Shown: positions 21,458-36,400, numbered from the stretch's first letter. The stretch: DNA of 64,000 nucleotides from Phoronis australis (GCA_002633005.1 NMRA01000159.1:404591-468590), one strand, 5' to 3'. The notes: generated by a model from the letters alone, not told the origin. Numbers and translations: made by a program.

Positions 21458-24400
21458 GTAAGTTAAACGACTTGCAAAAGGACATCATACAGAAAATTCT
21501 TGCGAAAACTCGTGATAGTTTGGCCTCAAAATCTTTTCATTTTCACGTTTTACCTCAAACTTAGTTAATTCTATAGATGCTTCACTTAACTTGATGATGG
21601 CAAGCAGTTTTGTGAAAATGCATTTGCAGCAAGTAGGTCCGAGATTCGTTCTATTGTAGTCTCATGATAGTTGCAAACCTGTACCATGCGCTTTTTAAAG
21701 GCATTTTAGTAAAATTTTTTAGTTTTTTAGACTACACCAATTTAAGCGTTTAGCCGGTCTATGTTGCGCCCAACAAATGCCTGCGATGAGTCGTTACTCC
21801 GTTTCGCCTCTCAAACTACCATGAGCACGTGGGCTATAGCCTACCAGCTTTTGACCGTACGATTAACAGAAATAAAACGACATAACTTTTCACGAGAAAA
21901 TTCATATTTGGATATACATACATGCATATACATAAATACATTGTCAGACGTTTCCCTGAACTTCAGTGAAGCACCAATCAAATTGCAGTGCAAAGTGTAT
22001 ATGTAATAAAGTTACAGCAGCGCAGTTACACCTGTGACTTAGGGTATGTTGTGTTGTTCTTACCAAGTTAGACAGATTATGTTGTGTTGCTAGCTGTTGA
22101 ACCTTTCACGTGTTGTATCAAATCTGGACTATGTACGTTCGTTGCGCCACGTTGTCATTGCGTTTGCTGACTCGTTACTTTGTTGTTCTTTGCCACAAGG
22201 GTTATCCGTGTACTATGTGCATTGACACATCTGTGTCATTCTCGGACATAACTTGGAGATCGATTGTAGTCCACTCAGTGTGATCCTACCAGAAACTTAC
22301 TGAACAGGAAACGTTCAACGTTTTGAAGAGCTGATGCCAAAAGTACACTTCATCGCTGAAGGATTACTTTACTTCCTTCAGGCACTGAGGAGGGCGCTAC
22401 TTACGTACTTGAAGAAATAATGATCTGCACCTGCTCTCCGGGGTTTTACCGATCCGAGGTCTACCAGCTCATTCGGTTTGCTGCTAGGCAAAATGTTCCT
22501 GGTTGGAGGTGATTGCTTGGTCAGAATGCCAGTTTATAAGAATGACACAGATTGTTAAAAACCTAACCACAGGAAACAACGTTTGACAATTTATCAGACT
22601 ACATGTACGTACATTACAGATTCCAGCCGACGGGAATCCACATTCATCAGTGACATAACTGAAATCAAACTGCTCTCCGAGAACCTGTACAAGCTGGTGA
22701 GATTTGAAAATTGGCAACTTATTCTCTGTGAGTTGCAGTTTCTCGATGCCTTCATTGGAAAATGCCCCTTCGCCATGTAGCCGCAATAGACTCTGCCCGG
22801 CTTGCCACAACTGGTCAGGCAAAATGTGGGTCTGAGTTGCCAGTGCGTTATTAAGCGGCCAACAATGCCAGCCCCCTCCGTTCTGTGAGCTCCGATGCAT
22901 CAATGAGGCCCCTTACACCACTGTCTTCACCCACTCCACGTCACCGTCAATTCTCAAGAAGCTGGCTCTGCCTTTTATGCCAGACTGATGTCAGTGAGGT
23001 CCAGCGTTGCTTCACACACCGTATCTGAGTGCAGTCTTCTTCGGACACAGGCGCAAGGTTTTGCGCTTTCTCGCAGTTTAATAGCGACGTTGATATCTGA
23101 CCGAACTCCGCATTCCATCGGAATATTATAGCACATTCCATAAACTGTATGGGTGATTCTCAAGCTTCGACGCTGGATGCCTCAAGTGCTGCCTACGCCC
23201 GGCATACCAAAACGCAGTTACAGGTTCCACAAAGGGTTTCGTGCTCGCCGCAATCTTGTCAGGTTTGCCAACTAACACAATTTGACCCACCTGTTTGTTT
23301 CCTTCCACGTCAGCCAAGCTCCTAATTGGACCTAGCGATGACCCACCATAGAAGTACAGTTACACGAGGTGCGCATAATTTCTCTTTGCAAAACGTCTCG
23401 ATGATGATTTACTCGCAGGTTACCCATTCCTCGCAACTAATGACATCATTGCGCCACAACTGCGGAACAAAAATGCTACCCGGTTTACAACTGCAACAAG
23501 TGGTTGTAGTTCGCCGTGTCCAGTCACAGCCAACTGTTCAACTGTAAGGGAATTTTATTCCGCGCACACCCTTGAGCATATACGACCCTGTTTGGACTGA
23601 AGAACCCAGGTACAACATTCGCTGCACCAGGGTCGTCACTCACTGTACGTGGCCACCCGTGCCGTAACCAAGTCATCGTCTGTGTTTGACATTCAGGTCA
23701 AGCTGACCCGTCTACGATTAACTTTGCGAACGCCACACCATCTAATCAGTCGACTCCCCTTCACCGTGTAATTCTGCAGTCGTTTCAAGCCTGGGGAACA
23801 ATGACAAACACAAAAAACTTTTGTGTTTCATGGTTCTCTATTATCCTCCAGTATCATTTATCATTACATTGTTTCAAGAACATGGACGAGTAATTAAGAA
23901 AACAAAAAATGGTAATTTAAAAAATGACTCTTTCAGGTTCATTGCCGCGGTCGGCCGCTTAGTGACATCCCGGAAGTTGAAGCCATCGTGAACTTCGAGG
24001 GAGAGCACGTGCATGGGCCCCTGTTCTTTTACACAGGGACAAATGTTTTTAAAGGAAACGTACTGATAACCGGAAACAATTGTAAACCGGAACTAACGAC
24101 TACGTGCAGGTTGGGAGAAATTGACTTGGCTTTGATGGTATAATTAAACTGAAAATATGGCAATTCTGCATTGCTTAAACTGCACCAAATCACATTCATA
24201 AATGCCTAAAAGAAATCTGTCAAAATTCACTCAGTTTTATGCCTGAGGTAAATTACAACAAATAATTTGTAATGACAATCTTGATATTCCAAGAGACACC
24301 CGGACTGTTATATAATAAATTTGACTTCTTCAATGTTGGGACTGCTGTGAATAATCCGTCAAATCTCGGTCATTTGTTGTCTTATGTGAATAGACCTAAT

Positions 24401-27400
24401 TCACGCGGCGGACATTAAAATCCAAAGCGAGGCTCACCGCGATAAACAAAGCTGAAGTTGACATTGCGCGAGTTAAATGGCCGGTCTTTCGAGTCCAACC
24501 TGGATATTAAATTTTAAAAATGTGTCGATAATTAATCTCAGAGACGTAGAAAAATACATTAGAGAACAAGTCAATGCACCAACCGGTATGCCAATAAGCC
24601 AACGGAGCTATCGTAGTGAGCCTCGTTTTGGAACGCGCTTCCTGTCGGCGTGAATTAGGTCTACAAAATTGTCGCATGTTACACGTGTTATCAACCTAGC
24701 GACAACCAATGCGAGAATATATACCTTCAGCATCGACATGTGTTGTCGTCCGGGCGAAGACCACGCGTCGGGAGCGACAATGCGTGCAGTGAACACTGTC
24801 GGAAAGTGTCGGTTTTTAGTGAACAATGGTTACAGTGGAGGCAACCGTTGTCGGAACACACCGATTAATCCAAACACATAAATTTGTAAAAAATTCAATT
24901 GCTAAATTGCCCCTGCGGTTTTTGAACATGTGATGTAACAGTGCATTTTTGTTGGCCAAATCGCGTCATAGTAGTGGTTGATACGTCACTACTAAAGATC
25001 CGATGCCCTCCAGTACGGCATGCTATCTTTTACTGTGACGTAATTTTGTACCAATTTATACGCGTAACAGTCCCGTCCGCTATGGTTTGCCAAAGATACA
25101 CGACGAGTGGTCTCGTTATGTAACTCAATGTAATTATTCACTTCAAACAGCTGTACCTACAGGCTATGTGTTGTCCACTATTTTCGAAGGGAAAATGTCC
25201 TCGTTAGCCATGACAACGGCATGCCGGCTGGGTTTCGGTTATTATTGGCCGTGTCGTTGGGGGGGAGGTCACCGACTCCCATATTCGATGCTGTTTTAAT
25301 AAAACAGCGTGCACTTTTTTAACAATATTCTCTACACTACCGTGGTATGATGTCGCAAGCGCTAAATGTTTGTAATCGTGTCGATTTTCAAGAGTTCACG
25401 TTCATGCGGGCTATATTGAATACAGCGCGCAGTGTGGCCTATGGAGCCAAGCGCACGTCATCCGATAGCAAAATACACTTCACCTGAGGCGCACGTCATC
25501 GGTACGCTAAAACAGAATGCCAATATCGCGTATAGTTGAAATTATTTTAAATGTCATAGCTATCACGTTCGAGTTGAAGACATCTGCTGTCGCGCTGAGA
25601 TACCCAGGACGGGCGGCTGATTGGCGCCCTAATCCATTGACGGATGAATTCTACTGGAACCCTAAGCTATTCTGTCTAAAGCGTTCTTTTGAAGAATAAT
25701 GTGTTGCGACATGTGAAATTCTGAAACTTTGCTGCCTAGAGTACGCGTATAGTTGATAAGGTTTTAGTTTGCAAATGGAAAAGCATGATAGGTGTCGCTT
25801 ATCTGAATTTATGGTTGTAACGCATCTGGTTATTTCTTCTAACACTATAGTTTTCGTTGTGTTTTTACCAACAGCGCTCAGATACCGGCTTGATCTTATT
25901 AACAATATCGCTTTTGCAATATATACACATGTACGTGTTTGACCGGATGCGGTTCACAAAGTCACGCACTAACATAACTACACAGATCCTAATCACAGAT
26001 TCGGTAGGCCTCTCATAGAATTTCGTAGGCAACATTATTGTAGAGCAGGGAGTTTCCATGGAACAGCTTTTTGACACTAAAGTTGAGTGGGGAGCAATAT
26101 TGGTCTTATCATCCGACTCGGCCCGCATGCAGGTGAACAACACAACAACCACTTAGCGTTGGCCGAGATTGGTAGATTCGTCACTAGCGTAAAAACAGCT
26201 GAAATGGTTTTTAAGTCAAAAAGTCCACCAACAATAAGTTCATCCTTATTGTAACCAGATCAACGTGACTACATTATTAAAATACGGTAATTTTGTTTTA
26301 GTACACTTCCACAAACGCGAAAAGCATGACAGTTGTTGCTCAACTTTCCAAAACAACACATAAAAAAGTGAACAACTAATAACTTTTTAAATGTCATTTT
26401 CATACTGTATGTTTTACAAATACGAGACTTTTTGAGAATTTTGCTTTTGACGCAATAAATGAATGGGAGATAAGTCTGAGCCAAGTGTGGTTTCGTTTCT
26501 GAAATTACCTACTATAATTACAAGGAGATACAATGTACGTCAACTCCGCTTTTCAGGTTTCACGTTGATCAGTTTCCATAGTTATAGCGGGACTGCCGTT
26601 GGGTTGTTCATTATTTTTATTATAACAAAACCATGTGTCCCGGGTTCGAGTACCAGTTGGGGCAGAAATGTTTTCAGGCTTATATTGTAGCGTTATGTGG
26701 CCACCAGGTGGCGTGCTGACCAGACTTATAAATGTTTGCGAGCATTATACATGTAGGTTGCTTTGAGAGAGAAATGATCTCAAATTGTTCACCTTGTGTG
26801 AATTTTCAAACTTGATTTGTTAATCGTTTACCTGAGCCATGTTTATTTATATTTATATGTCTTCTTTTTCAGTTTAAACACGACACTTAAGACGGAGCAA
26901 GGGGAATTCATACACCTTGAAATGTTTTCTAAGAAACACAGTGTGTTTTTAAAGCAAGGAACGACATTCAGAAAAGAATTCCAGTTTTCAGTTAATTTCG
27001 TAGAAGACAGTAATTTCATTAGAGATATGCAGTGCAGTGTCGAAATGACTTACACAGATGGAAGCGGCCGAAGACAGAACAAAGTTATTGCGACAAAGAA
27101 CGAGAAGAAAGAATATACTTTCGCTGGGCCGGGTAAGAGTATTGTTAGTCAATGCACGTCAAAGCACTATATGTCATTTGAATCCTTCGAGACACTCAAA
27201 GCTAGGCTCTGAGGAAGTCCGGCCGTCGTCAGTGTCTGATCACCGGCCAACTGGCCATAGCACCAGCCATCTTGTTTTGGGTCCCGCCAATTAATTTTTG
27301 TGCGAAGCTATCGCGTTTTGAAGTCCGGACGACAAGTTTGATCACAAACCATTTGGTTTTGCAGTCCAGCCGACTGGTTTTGAAACCCGGGCAAGTGGTT

Positions 27401-30400
27401 TTGAAGTCCGATCACGTGTTGATTCCCCTTGTAAATATTTCATACGTTTCCCCAAGACGACATACTGTACGAACTATAGACGCAGGTGTCAGCGAGACCG
27501 TTGCGTAAACTACATTTTTCTAGAACTTTGTCCTTATTGTGAGCTCTTTTATTTGTGGCATCTTCTAACAATATATTTGAGAAGATGAGTCCGTATTTCA
27601 ACGGCGTAATAAGTCCTTAATTTGGGGTGTTCTTTGAAAAGGTCCCTATTTATTTTCGAAAGAAATTCAACGTGTAGTTAACTCTCATGGAGTATTCCTG
27701 TGATAACGTGACGTAACGATGAAGATTAGTTATCAGAAAAAAGACATCCACAGCTGATTTCATGAAGGTGGTTTAACAAAACCAGGTTGAAGACTTAAAC
27801 CTGGTCGTCCTAAACCTGCTCTAATTTTAGACCTAACTTGCATTTCACCAACATGTTTTAAAAGTCTGAGAGCCTGGCTTTCTTAGACCATGAAGCGGGT
27901 CTAGTAAAACTACGTTTAAAATATCCAAGCCAACCTACTGTGTTGATCCGGATTAACCCAACAAAGAAACTATTGAAGTGCTTCAATGAAACCTTGATCA
28001 CATGGGTACACAATGGCACACAGCTGTAGAATCAGTGCAGACATTTTCGAAAAAGGGCTAAAAGCGTTTCTCACGAGGAAAAATGGTCCCTCCCATATCT
28101 GATCAGAGAAAAAGCCAATGTGATAGTCGAGAACAATAAAATTGGTGCCAAATCAAGTCAACGTAAGTAGCAGGCTTGGAGAGACATTGATTGGCCAGAA
28201 AGTAAATTTTATCAGTGAAAAAAAAATGCAAAGAAAAACAGCGAAGGACCCAGTGGCAGATTTAAGATATCATGAGGAGATATTTTTTATTTTGTATTGT
28301 CTGCGTCCAACACAAGTATACACATTAAAGTACTTATTCACGATTAACCGCAACATAGTAAATGCACACGTTTATTTCCGAGTCATTTTACTGTTTTGTG
28401 GCCAAAGGGGGGCCACAGGGGCGGATACAAGATTTTGAGTTAGGGGGGGCCATGGCAAAGTATTAGCCAAGATTTTTCCCATCAGAAATTCGCACCTCCG
28501 AACTGCCAAATGGAATCTGGAAGAATTTTAGGGGGGCCACGGCCCCCTTGACCTCCCCTCTAAATCCGCCACTGGGGCAGTATCGGGGACCAATTGAGAT
28601 GGAACTTGGCCAGAAACATCATTAGATGCCTTTTTAGTCATACGCGTAGCGCTTGCGACGATGGCGCTCTGCTCGAACCGTCATATTCTGAGAAACAACG
28701 AAGGACACCCTTCAGTACGTACTGGTCTACGTATAGGCAGATCCAGGGGTTCAAGGAGTCTGGACCCCTTTTTTCCTTAATTTTAGTGATATCAAATGTA
28801 TAATTTTCAAGTTGTTGACCCAGGCCCTCATTTTAAAAATCCTTGATCCGACCCCTCCCCCTTAAAAATTCTGGGTCCCCCCCTGTTACGCTTGATATTG
28901 TGTCGTCCTAAAACTGAATATTGAAAACAGTCCGTTCTCGCTCTAAAACTGCGTCGTAAATGCACACCACAGCATCATTCAGTTGCACCTATATCGTACA
29001 AGTTTACCATAACCTGAGTTTGACCAAGTCTAAATAAAACCTGGTTTAAGATCTTAATACAGGTCTAAGTTGGTGAAATGAAAACAGATTTAGACCAGGT
29101 CTAAACTGGAGTTAAACTAAGTTTTACTAAACCACTGATCTAAAAGTAAAACAACTTTTATGAAATCCAGATTATCTTTAAATAGGTCTAAGTCCAGTTT
29201 TTAACTTTAAACCACCTTTATGAAATCGGCTGCCAGTGTTTGTACAAAATCTACAAAATTTAGCGACCATAGTTGAGTTATTGGGTTGTTTCATGTAACC
29301 ATTGGTGTTTGTTTGAAGTAATAATCGTTGACATGTGCTTTCTGAAAAGTTCGCTTTTGTTAAAAATATACGTATAGAGCATACGTTGAATAATACACAC
29401 AACAAACGTAACTAGAGCAGTATGGTTTGGAGATAGTCGGGCTCAGTCATGAGCGCCACCTATGACGTTAACTTAGGCTTCTGTAAAGATAGGCCTACAT
29501 GTATAGACCTCTTGCTGTTTTGTGCGCTCTCGTTGGAAACAATATGCATAAGATTATATTGCTAACCTTTAAGGTTGTTCCAAGGGTTTCTCAAACCTTA
29601 TTCCCAAAATTGACCATTTTGGCAAATACTCCATATACAGATAAAAATTTGTCTTCAAGAATTTGATAATCGAAAAGTCTTCGCAATTGAATGTATACAT
29701 TTTGCCCTCCTGATCAATCATTATTAAGCAAAGGGAGTCGCTGTATGCTGCTGCTTTAACCAATCACAAGCTCAGAAATTGAGAAGGCGCAGAACTGTTT
29801 CAATGTGTTGTGGGTGGATGCTTGCATGCATTTTATACCGCAAATTCATTTTACCCTTTGTTGAAAAAAACATTGGCGCATATCGTTGATAGCGTGAAGA
29901 GTGGCGTTCTTTAGAACTTTAAAAACAGCATACGAATACGATCATTCATTTCCGAAGTTACTCAAATTTGGACGTTTTTCTAGGTTTTGCGTAACCATAA
30001 CAACAGCAAAATGTTCAGATAAAAGTGAATAGTTGTGTCTTTTAACTGTATTTACAACTTAAGAAATGTACTATAGTTTGTTAGGGTTATGCAGGACCCT
30101 ACAAAAATGTCCATTTCCGGCTAACCTTGGAACACAATGTCTTAGAAGTGACTGGTCAGATTCGTATGACACTTTTAGATACAGTGTTTTATGAACTGTT
30201 CTCAAAATCTCTGTTACGGATTTTTCATAAATGTTCCACTTTTGCATGAGGGGCTATCAAAAATTGCACCACCACGATTTCCATGAAGAAATTTAAAATT
30301 TCATAAAACGGACGAAAACAATTACGATATTTTAGAAAATTGTAAAAGCGTTTTTTATCATTTACATGCATATCAACTAAAATTCGATAGTTAATTTTTG

Positions 30401-33400
30401 TGTTTATTATTACGAAAAGTACAATGCACAATAATAAGAGTTAATCTCAAAAAGCGTTGGAAAGTAAATTTGGACAAACTATTGGTACCGTTAATGTCAG
30501 TTTACTTTGCTTTTGGCTAAATTATACTAAAAATACAGCGTTACATGACCCACTTAATGACATACATGTATTGATAGCAAAAGTCTACAAGTACATTTCA
30601 CAGGCCTTCTACTTTCAAAAAACATGTACTTTTACTGAGTTGAAATCTGCAAGTTTGTAAATATTTGACTTAATACACAGACCTGTAAATGCAGTCCTTC
30701 AGAACGCAGCATTTCGTTGTTATAGCTATCTAAAAAATGAAAGTTTTTAGACATTTGTCTGTCATAAAATCGATCTTTTGCTATTCCTTTTCGCAATTGG
30801 GATCTGTTTCCGTTACCAAATCATGTCTCACAGACAATGCGCACAAGTCCTATCTTCGAATTCGAGTTTTTAGGATTGTTTTTGTTGTTAAAACACCATA
30901 AACTCTGGAGCGTTTTCTTGAGTCGCTGATGGTTAGCGCGTTCTTGTGGGCTAAGATCACAGGTCGAGTGATGTTGACGTACATGTAATTGCTAGTCTGA
31001 TTCGACAAAACCCCTTGTTTATTTTCTGTCTCAGAACATGTAAACAAATCCACAACTTCCAGAAAAAGACTGGATGGGTTCCTCAAGGATAAAAATATTC
31101 ATCAAAGACATGTCTTTTGCTTTGCTACATCTATCGGAAAAATGGAGACGCCAGAAAACTAATCAATTGAAAACGATTTCTCCCCTCAAAATCGTACATT
31201 CATAACTGCATTTCCGGTTACTTCAAGGAACTACAGAAGACAATTCGTGGCAATGGTTCCCCATTTACATCACAGAAATCCCGGACCCTTACTTTTTTCC
31301 TTGATTTTAGCGACATCAAGTCTAGAATTCTAGACTTGGACTCCCTTTTCAAAATCCTTTGATCCGACCCCCCCCTTTAAAAACTGGATCCGCCCCTGGA
31401 AACTGATCATATGCATGCGCGCACCCAGAGGGGCTCGGGGGCTCGAATAAGAGACAAACAGTCCGAGAAAACGAGACAAGAGTCCCGACTAAAAAAGCGC
31501 AGACGCACAGTTCACAGACCTGAAGGTGGTACCCCGTTTTTTAGTCCTCCCGCTTTTTGTTAGTAAAAGGTCCACTTTGTCAGAGATTCGAGGCCCCCCA
31601 TATTAAAGGCTGGATGCGCGCATGATACGTGTAGTTTATGTCGTCACGTTTTTCGCTTTTCTTCAAAATAAAATCATTTAGCAGTACAATTAGCACCTGA
31701 GCTATACTTCTCATCGATTCTCATTCCATGGCAACATCTCGGCACTTTTTTGGTTCATAGGTCTCATGTTTCCGACAGTGGGACCACACTTACAATGGGA
31801 ATACCAGAAAGGTTAAAATGATAGGCTTTGGGGCTAAATGTCAGAAAATCACAGTTCAGTGGATAACGAGTCTCCTTAATACGCTTGTATCAGGAATGTA
31901 TTATTGCCATGGTTTCCTCGACAGCTGATGCAGCTCCCAGAACAACGGTCACCTCAACGCCACAGTCTACTGGTGTCGTGACAACTGCAGCCACGCCACC
32001 GCCTACTGCCGTGACAACCACTACTACCACGCCACCGCCTACTGCCGTGACAACCACTTCACCCACGCCACCGCCTACTGCCGTGAAAACCACTACACCC
32101 ACGCCACCGCCATCTGTTGTGACAACCACTACANNNNNNNNNNNNNNNNNNNNNNNNNNNNNNNNNNNNNNNNNNNNNNNNNNNNNNNNNNNNNNNNNNN
32201 NNNNNNNNNNNNNNNNNNNNNNNNNNNNNNNNNNNNNNNNNNNNNNNNNNNNNNNNNNNNNNNNNNNNNNNNNNNNNNNNNNNNNNNNNNNNNNNNNNNN
32301 NNNNNNNNNNNNNNNNNNNNNNNNNNNNNNNNNNNNNNNNNNNNNNNNNNNNNNNNNNNNNNNNNNNNNNNNNNNNNNNNNNNNNNNNNNNNNNNNNNNN
32401 NNNNNNNNNNNNNNNNNNNNNNNNNNNNNNNNNNNNNNNNNNNNNNNNNNNNNNNNNNNNNNNNNNNNNNNNNNNNNNNNNNNNNNNNNNNNNNNNNNNN
32501 NNNNNNNNNNNNNNNNNNNNNNNNNNNNNNNNNNNNNNNNNNNNNNNNNNNNNNNNNNNNNNNNNNNNNNNNNNNNNNNNNNNNNNNNNNNNNNNNNNNN
32601 NNNNNNNNNNNNNNNNNNNNNNNNNNNNNNNNNNNNNNNNNNNNNNNNNNNNNNNNNNNNNNNNNNNNNNNNNNNNNNNNNNNNNNNNNNNNNNNNNNNN
32701 NNNNNNNNNNNNNNNNNNNNNNNNNNNNNNNNNNNNNNNNNNNNNNNNNNNNNNNNNNNNNNNNNNNNNNNNNNNNNNNNNNNNNNNNNNNNNNNNNNNN
32801 NNNNNNNNNNNNNNNNNNNNNNNNNNNNNNNNNNNNNNNNNNNNNNNNNNNNNNNNNNNNNNNNNNNNNNNNNNNNNNNNNNNNNNNNNNNNNNNNNNNN
32901 NNNNNNNNNNNNNNNNNNNNNNNNNNNNNNNNNNNNNNNNNNNNNNNNNNNNNNNNNNNNNNNNNNNNNNNNNNNNNNNNNNNNNNNNNNNNNNNNNNNN
33001 NNNNNNNNNNNNNNNNNNNNNNNNNNNNNNNNNNNNNAATTAATAAACTCAACATTTCCCTACGCTCTTACTGTTTTATTTTTTTTTGCGGCAGCTAAGG
33101 GGGGGGGGGGGGGGCCGGGCCCCCTGGGCCCCCCCCTAAATCCGCCTATGAATTTAGAAATCGTCTCAATTTGTTCCTGAGGATCACTGCATACGGAGAG
33201 ATACGCGTCTCGAATCTAAGTGAGCGCAGCACATAAGTTAAGTTTGTGCCAAATGAACCGTGAAGATTTTGCCTCGTGAAGATTGTTTAGCTTCAGTAAC
33301 GAACCTAGCGAGCTCAAATCGTCACAGCGTTGCGGGCATAATCTTCTGAGTGTCTTCAATACCTAATGGCATTACCGGAAAATAACAAAATCTCTCTTTT

Positions 33401-36400
33401 GCTGGCTGGTTCTTACATGTAGGCTGCACAGTTTTGCACGCTAGGGACCCGAAACTTCGCATATTAGACCTGCACAAATCTGTTGCGGCCCAATGTGAGC
33501 GTACATGATCAACGCCGTTGATCACCGTTTTTCGATGGTGAGCCAATTTCGTGCTGGACGGGTGTATTCTATGGAGCAGTGAGTTTTTCAATTTTGAAAG
33601 GCGCATCGGTAAGTTCATGGATGCCGATGGGTGGCGTTCCAATCGCCTGCTGCCAATGTGCTTGAAATCAGTTGTAAGACGTTGTCTAATAATTAGAATA
33701 CCTCGTCAGCTTAGCTACGCCATCGTTATAAACATAATTTCACGCCCCTTCTTTCATCGTTGGACTAAATTCAACGAGCATCGGGAAAACCGCTGCGAAG
33801 ACAACGCCGAAAATGCAAGCTTTAAAAAACGTTCAACAGCAGCTTGAGCTCAATACGTTATAACAGTCTGCGAAATTTGAAGTTCCTGCCTTTGTTGGAA
33901 AAATATTTGCAAAAGTTTGATGCTCCTTTCGGAAAGAATCACCCTGTATTTTTACGCTCATTATTACTTTTAACGTACATTACAAGTCAGTGAGCTTTGG
34001 CCTAACTGTATGTCGGTAACTATGCCGTGAGGTACATGTCCATGTAATATTCATTTGCGGCAGTAAGTTGATCTCGTAGTTCTCCGTTGTGCTGTGGCCT
34101 TTCCTGAACTTGGGAACAGCTGGCAAGTCTTGATAACTTGACTTGGCAGATGGATCGTTTGTGTGCCAATTATAAGGACTTTCAATTATTACGTGATCTG
34201 CATGAAGACGAAGTTGAGGCAAGTCTATAGTAATCACCATTCAAATTCGGCTGACGTCACTTGCCAAAGTCTGGAAACTCTACAGTGCCGGGTTATTCGT
34301 TGAGCAAAACAGTGGAAGACAATATCGTCCCTACAAGAGCTATTAAAAGTTCTTGAAACGGGGGAGCAATCCAAAAAGCTGAAGCTCGGGGTCTCGGAAG
34401 ATACAGGTCATCACAGGCGCCCCTCAGCAATCGACTGAGGAGACCACTAGGAGGGTGGAGGGGAGGGCAGCTAAAAATTGTGGCAACCATGAGGAGGTAT
34501 AATGGCTAAGGGGAGTAATTGCAATGACTAGGGCCCCCCAAAATTTTCATAGATCGAAGTCCCGATAAACCTTAATCCGGTACTGAGACAGAGAACTTTC
34601 TGTCCAATGACGTCACATTCAACATGTAAAGTTCCAAGGGGGCACTTACGCAAGCAATTGAAGCTGATTACGTGAGACCAGTGACTTGTCACCAGTTGTC
34701 CAGAAGGTACTTCACCATGACATTCGCAGTCGGTGGCATAGGGGAAATTGTTGGCCGCATGAAATGCCTGTGATTCCACTTAATGCGTTTTGAACATAAG
34801 TGACGTTGCCCCCTCGTCCTCCAGAGGTCGGTAATATAGGGTTCCATGTGATCAGTTACATGTTGATGCTCGACACTGCCAAAGTTGCTAGTAGTTCACA
34901 TACGCCAATTGCTCTTTCCTACTGTGCATTATATTTGTCCTGGGAGGTTTTAAAGGAAAGATACAAATTAAGCAATTGGATAAAGTACATTGCTCTGGCC
35001 AAGGCAATGAAAATTTCAGATAGTCCAGCAGCATGCACGACTTTGCACCGAATCGGATTGATACGCGATGGACAAAAGATGTATTACTCTCCAGAGAGAC
35101 ATCAGTTCATGATGTAGAAGACAGTTTATTAGAATTATTCGCTGTCCAGAAATTAAACAGATTTATATTGTGCCTTTTAAACTGTTTACTCATTTGAAAG
35201 TTTTTAAGTATTATCACATTCATAAAAAAGTTTACACAAAATATTTTTTAAAGAAAATGAAAATAGTCCAAAACGACAAGTGCCCATTTTGCGGAGTGGT
35301 AGAAACTTTTAATCACTTGTTTTTGAAATATGAGCATGTACTTTCGTTTTGGAATAAATTACAAACTTGGATTTCAAACGTCGTTGGAGCTAACCTGTTA
35401 CTGGCTGAAAAGCGTGTCCTGCTATTTGCATACTTTGGAGACCATGGCTACGAAATTAATCACGTATTAACGTTAGCTCAGTACTTTATATAGACTTGTT
35501 CGAAGTCTTCATGTATTCCTGTACTTCAGAGATTTCACCCAATTTTATTTGACACTGTCAAGACATGGAAAAGTATGAAATCTAGAGAATTACTCCCTGA
35601 CTTGCTGGGATTTTTTGAAACCCTTATACATTCAATATAAATTCAAGCAGAGCAGGAATGTGTGAATGTGAGAGTGAATGTGTTTGTGTTTGTGTTCGTT
35701 TTCTTTTCTACTGTATTCCTTTGTTAATATCAGTTTATGCAAATAAACTTAAAAACTTAAAAACAAAATAAAAATATTTGTCACATTCAAAGCATAACGA
35801 TCCGGGGTCTGTTTCAATAAAAGCGACTTAGAACTTGGTCTTGGGCTACACATAACTGTTAGTGAACAATAATTAAATTTCACTTGAGCAAAAACACACA
35901 CATAAGTAATTGCTAGTTACTGAAATAAATTTTATAAGTTATTTCTGGACTCGTAATTACTTGACCATGCGCGCACCCAGCCTTTAATATGGGGGGCTCG
36001 AATTTCTGACGATGTAGACATTTCAGTTTGCTGACAAAAAGGCGGAAAGACTAAAATTAAAAAATGGAGTACCACCTTCAGAACTGTGAACTGTGCGTCT
36101 GCGCCTTTTTGGTGGACTTTGTCTCGTTTTTGGAGCTTTTTGTTTCTCTGTGGCGGACCTTTTTGCCCACTTCGCCAAATGGGGGGGTCGTTCGAGCCCC
36201 CCCCCTGGTTGCGCGCATGATGACTAAACCTTTATTCAACAATTGTTAAGTTGGAGTGTAAGACCAAATGTCTATCTTAGTCACTGTTCAAGAATCGGAA
36301 CCCTGCCGATCGTGTCATTTTGCAGTATGGAAGGAATAACTTTTTGACCTATTTTTATAATGGCATTGAATTCAAATATGTGTCATAGTATATCATCAAT

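Noticed and set aside
22484-22903. Minus-strand 139-codon frame as a possible gag/pol remnant
   Set aside because: No RT, protease, integrase or zinc-knuckle motif and no LTR pair could be shown.
23937-24137. Cu/Zn superoxide dismutase-like domain in exon 2 of the mucin-like gene
   Set aside because: Only a loose strand pattern; the metal-binding histidine set is not visible.
24608-24826. Minus-strand frame with a signal-peptide-like start (MLKVYILALVV)
   Set aside because: It crosses one arm of the TA-flanked MITE and has no supporting exon, splice site or family.
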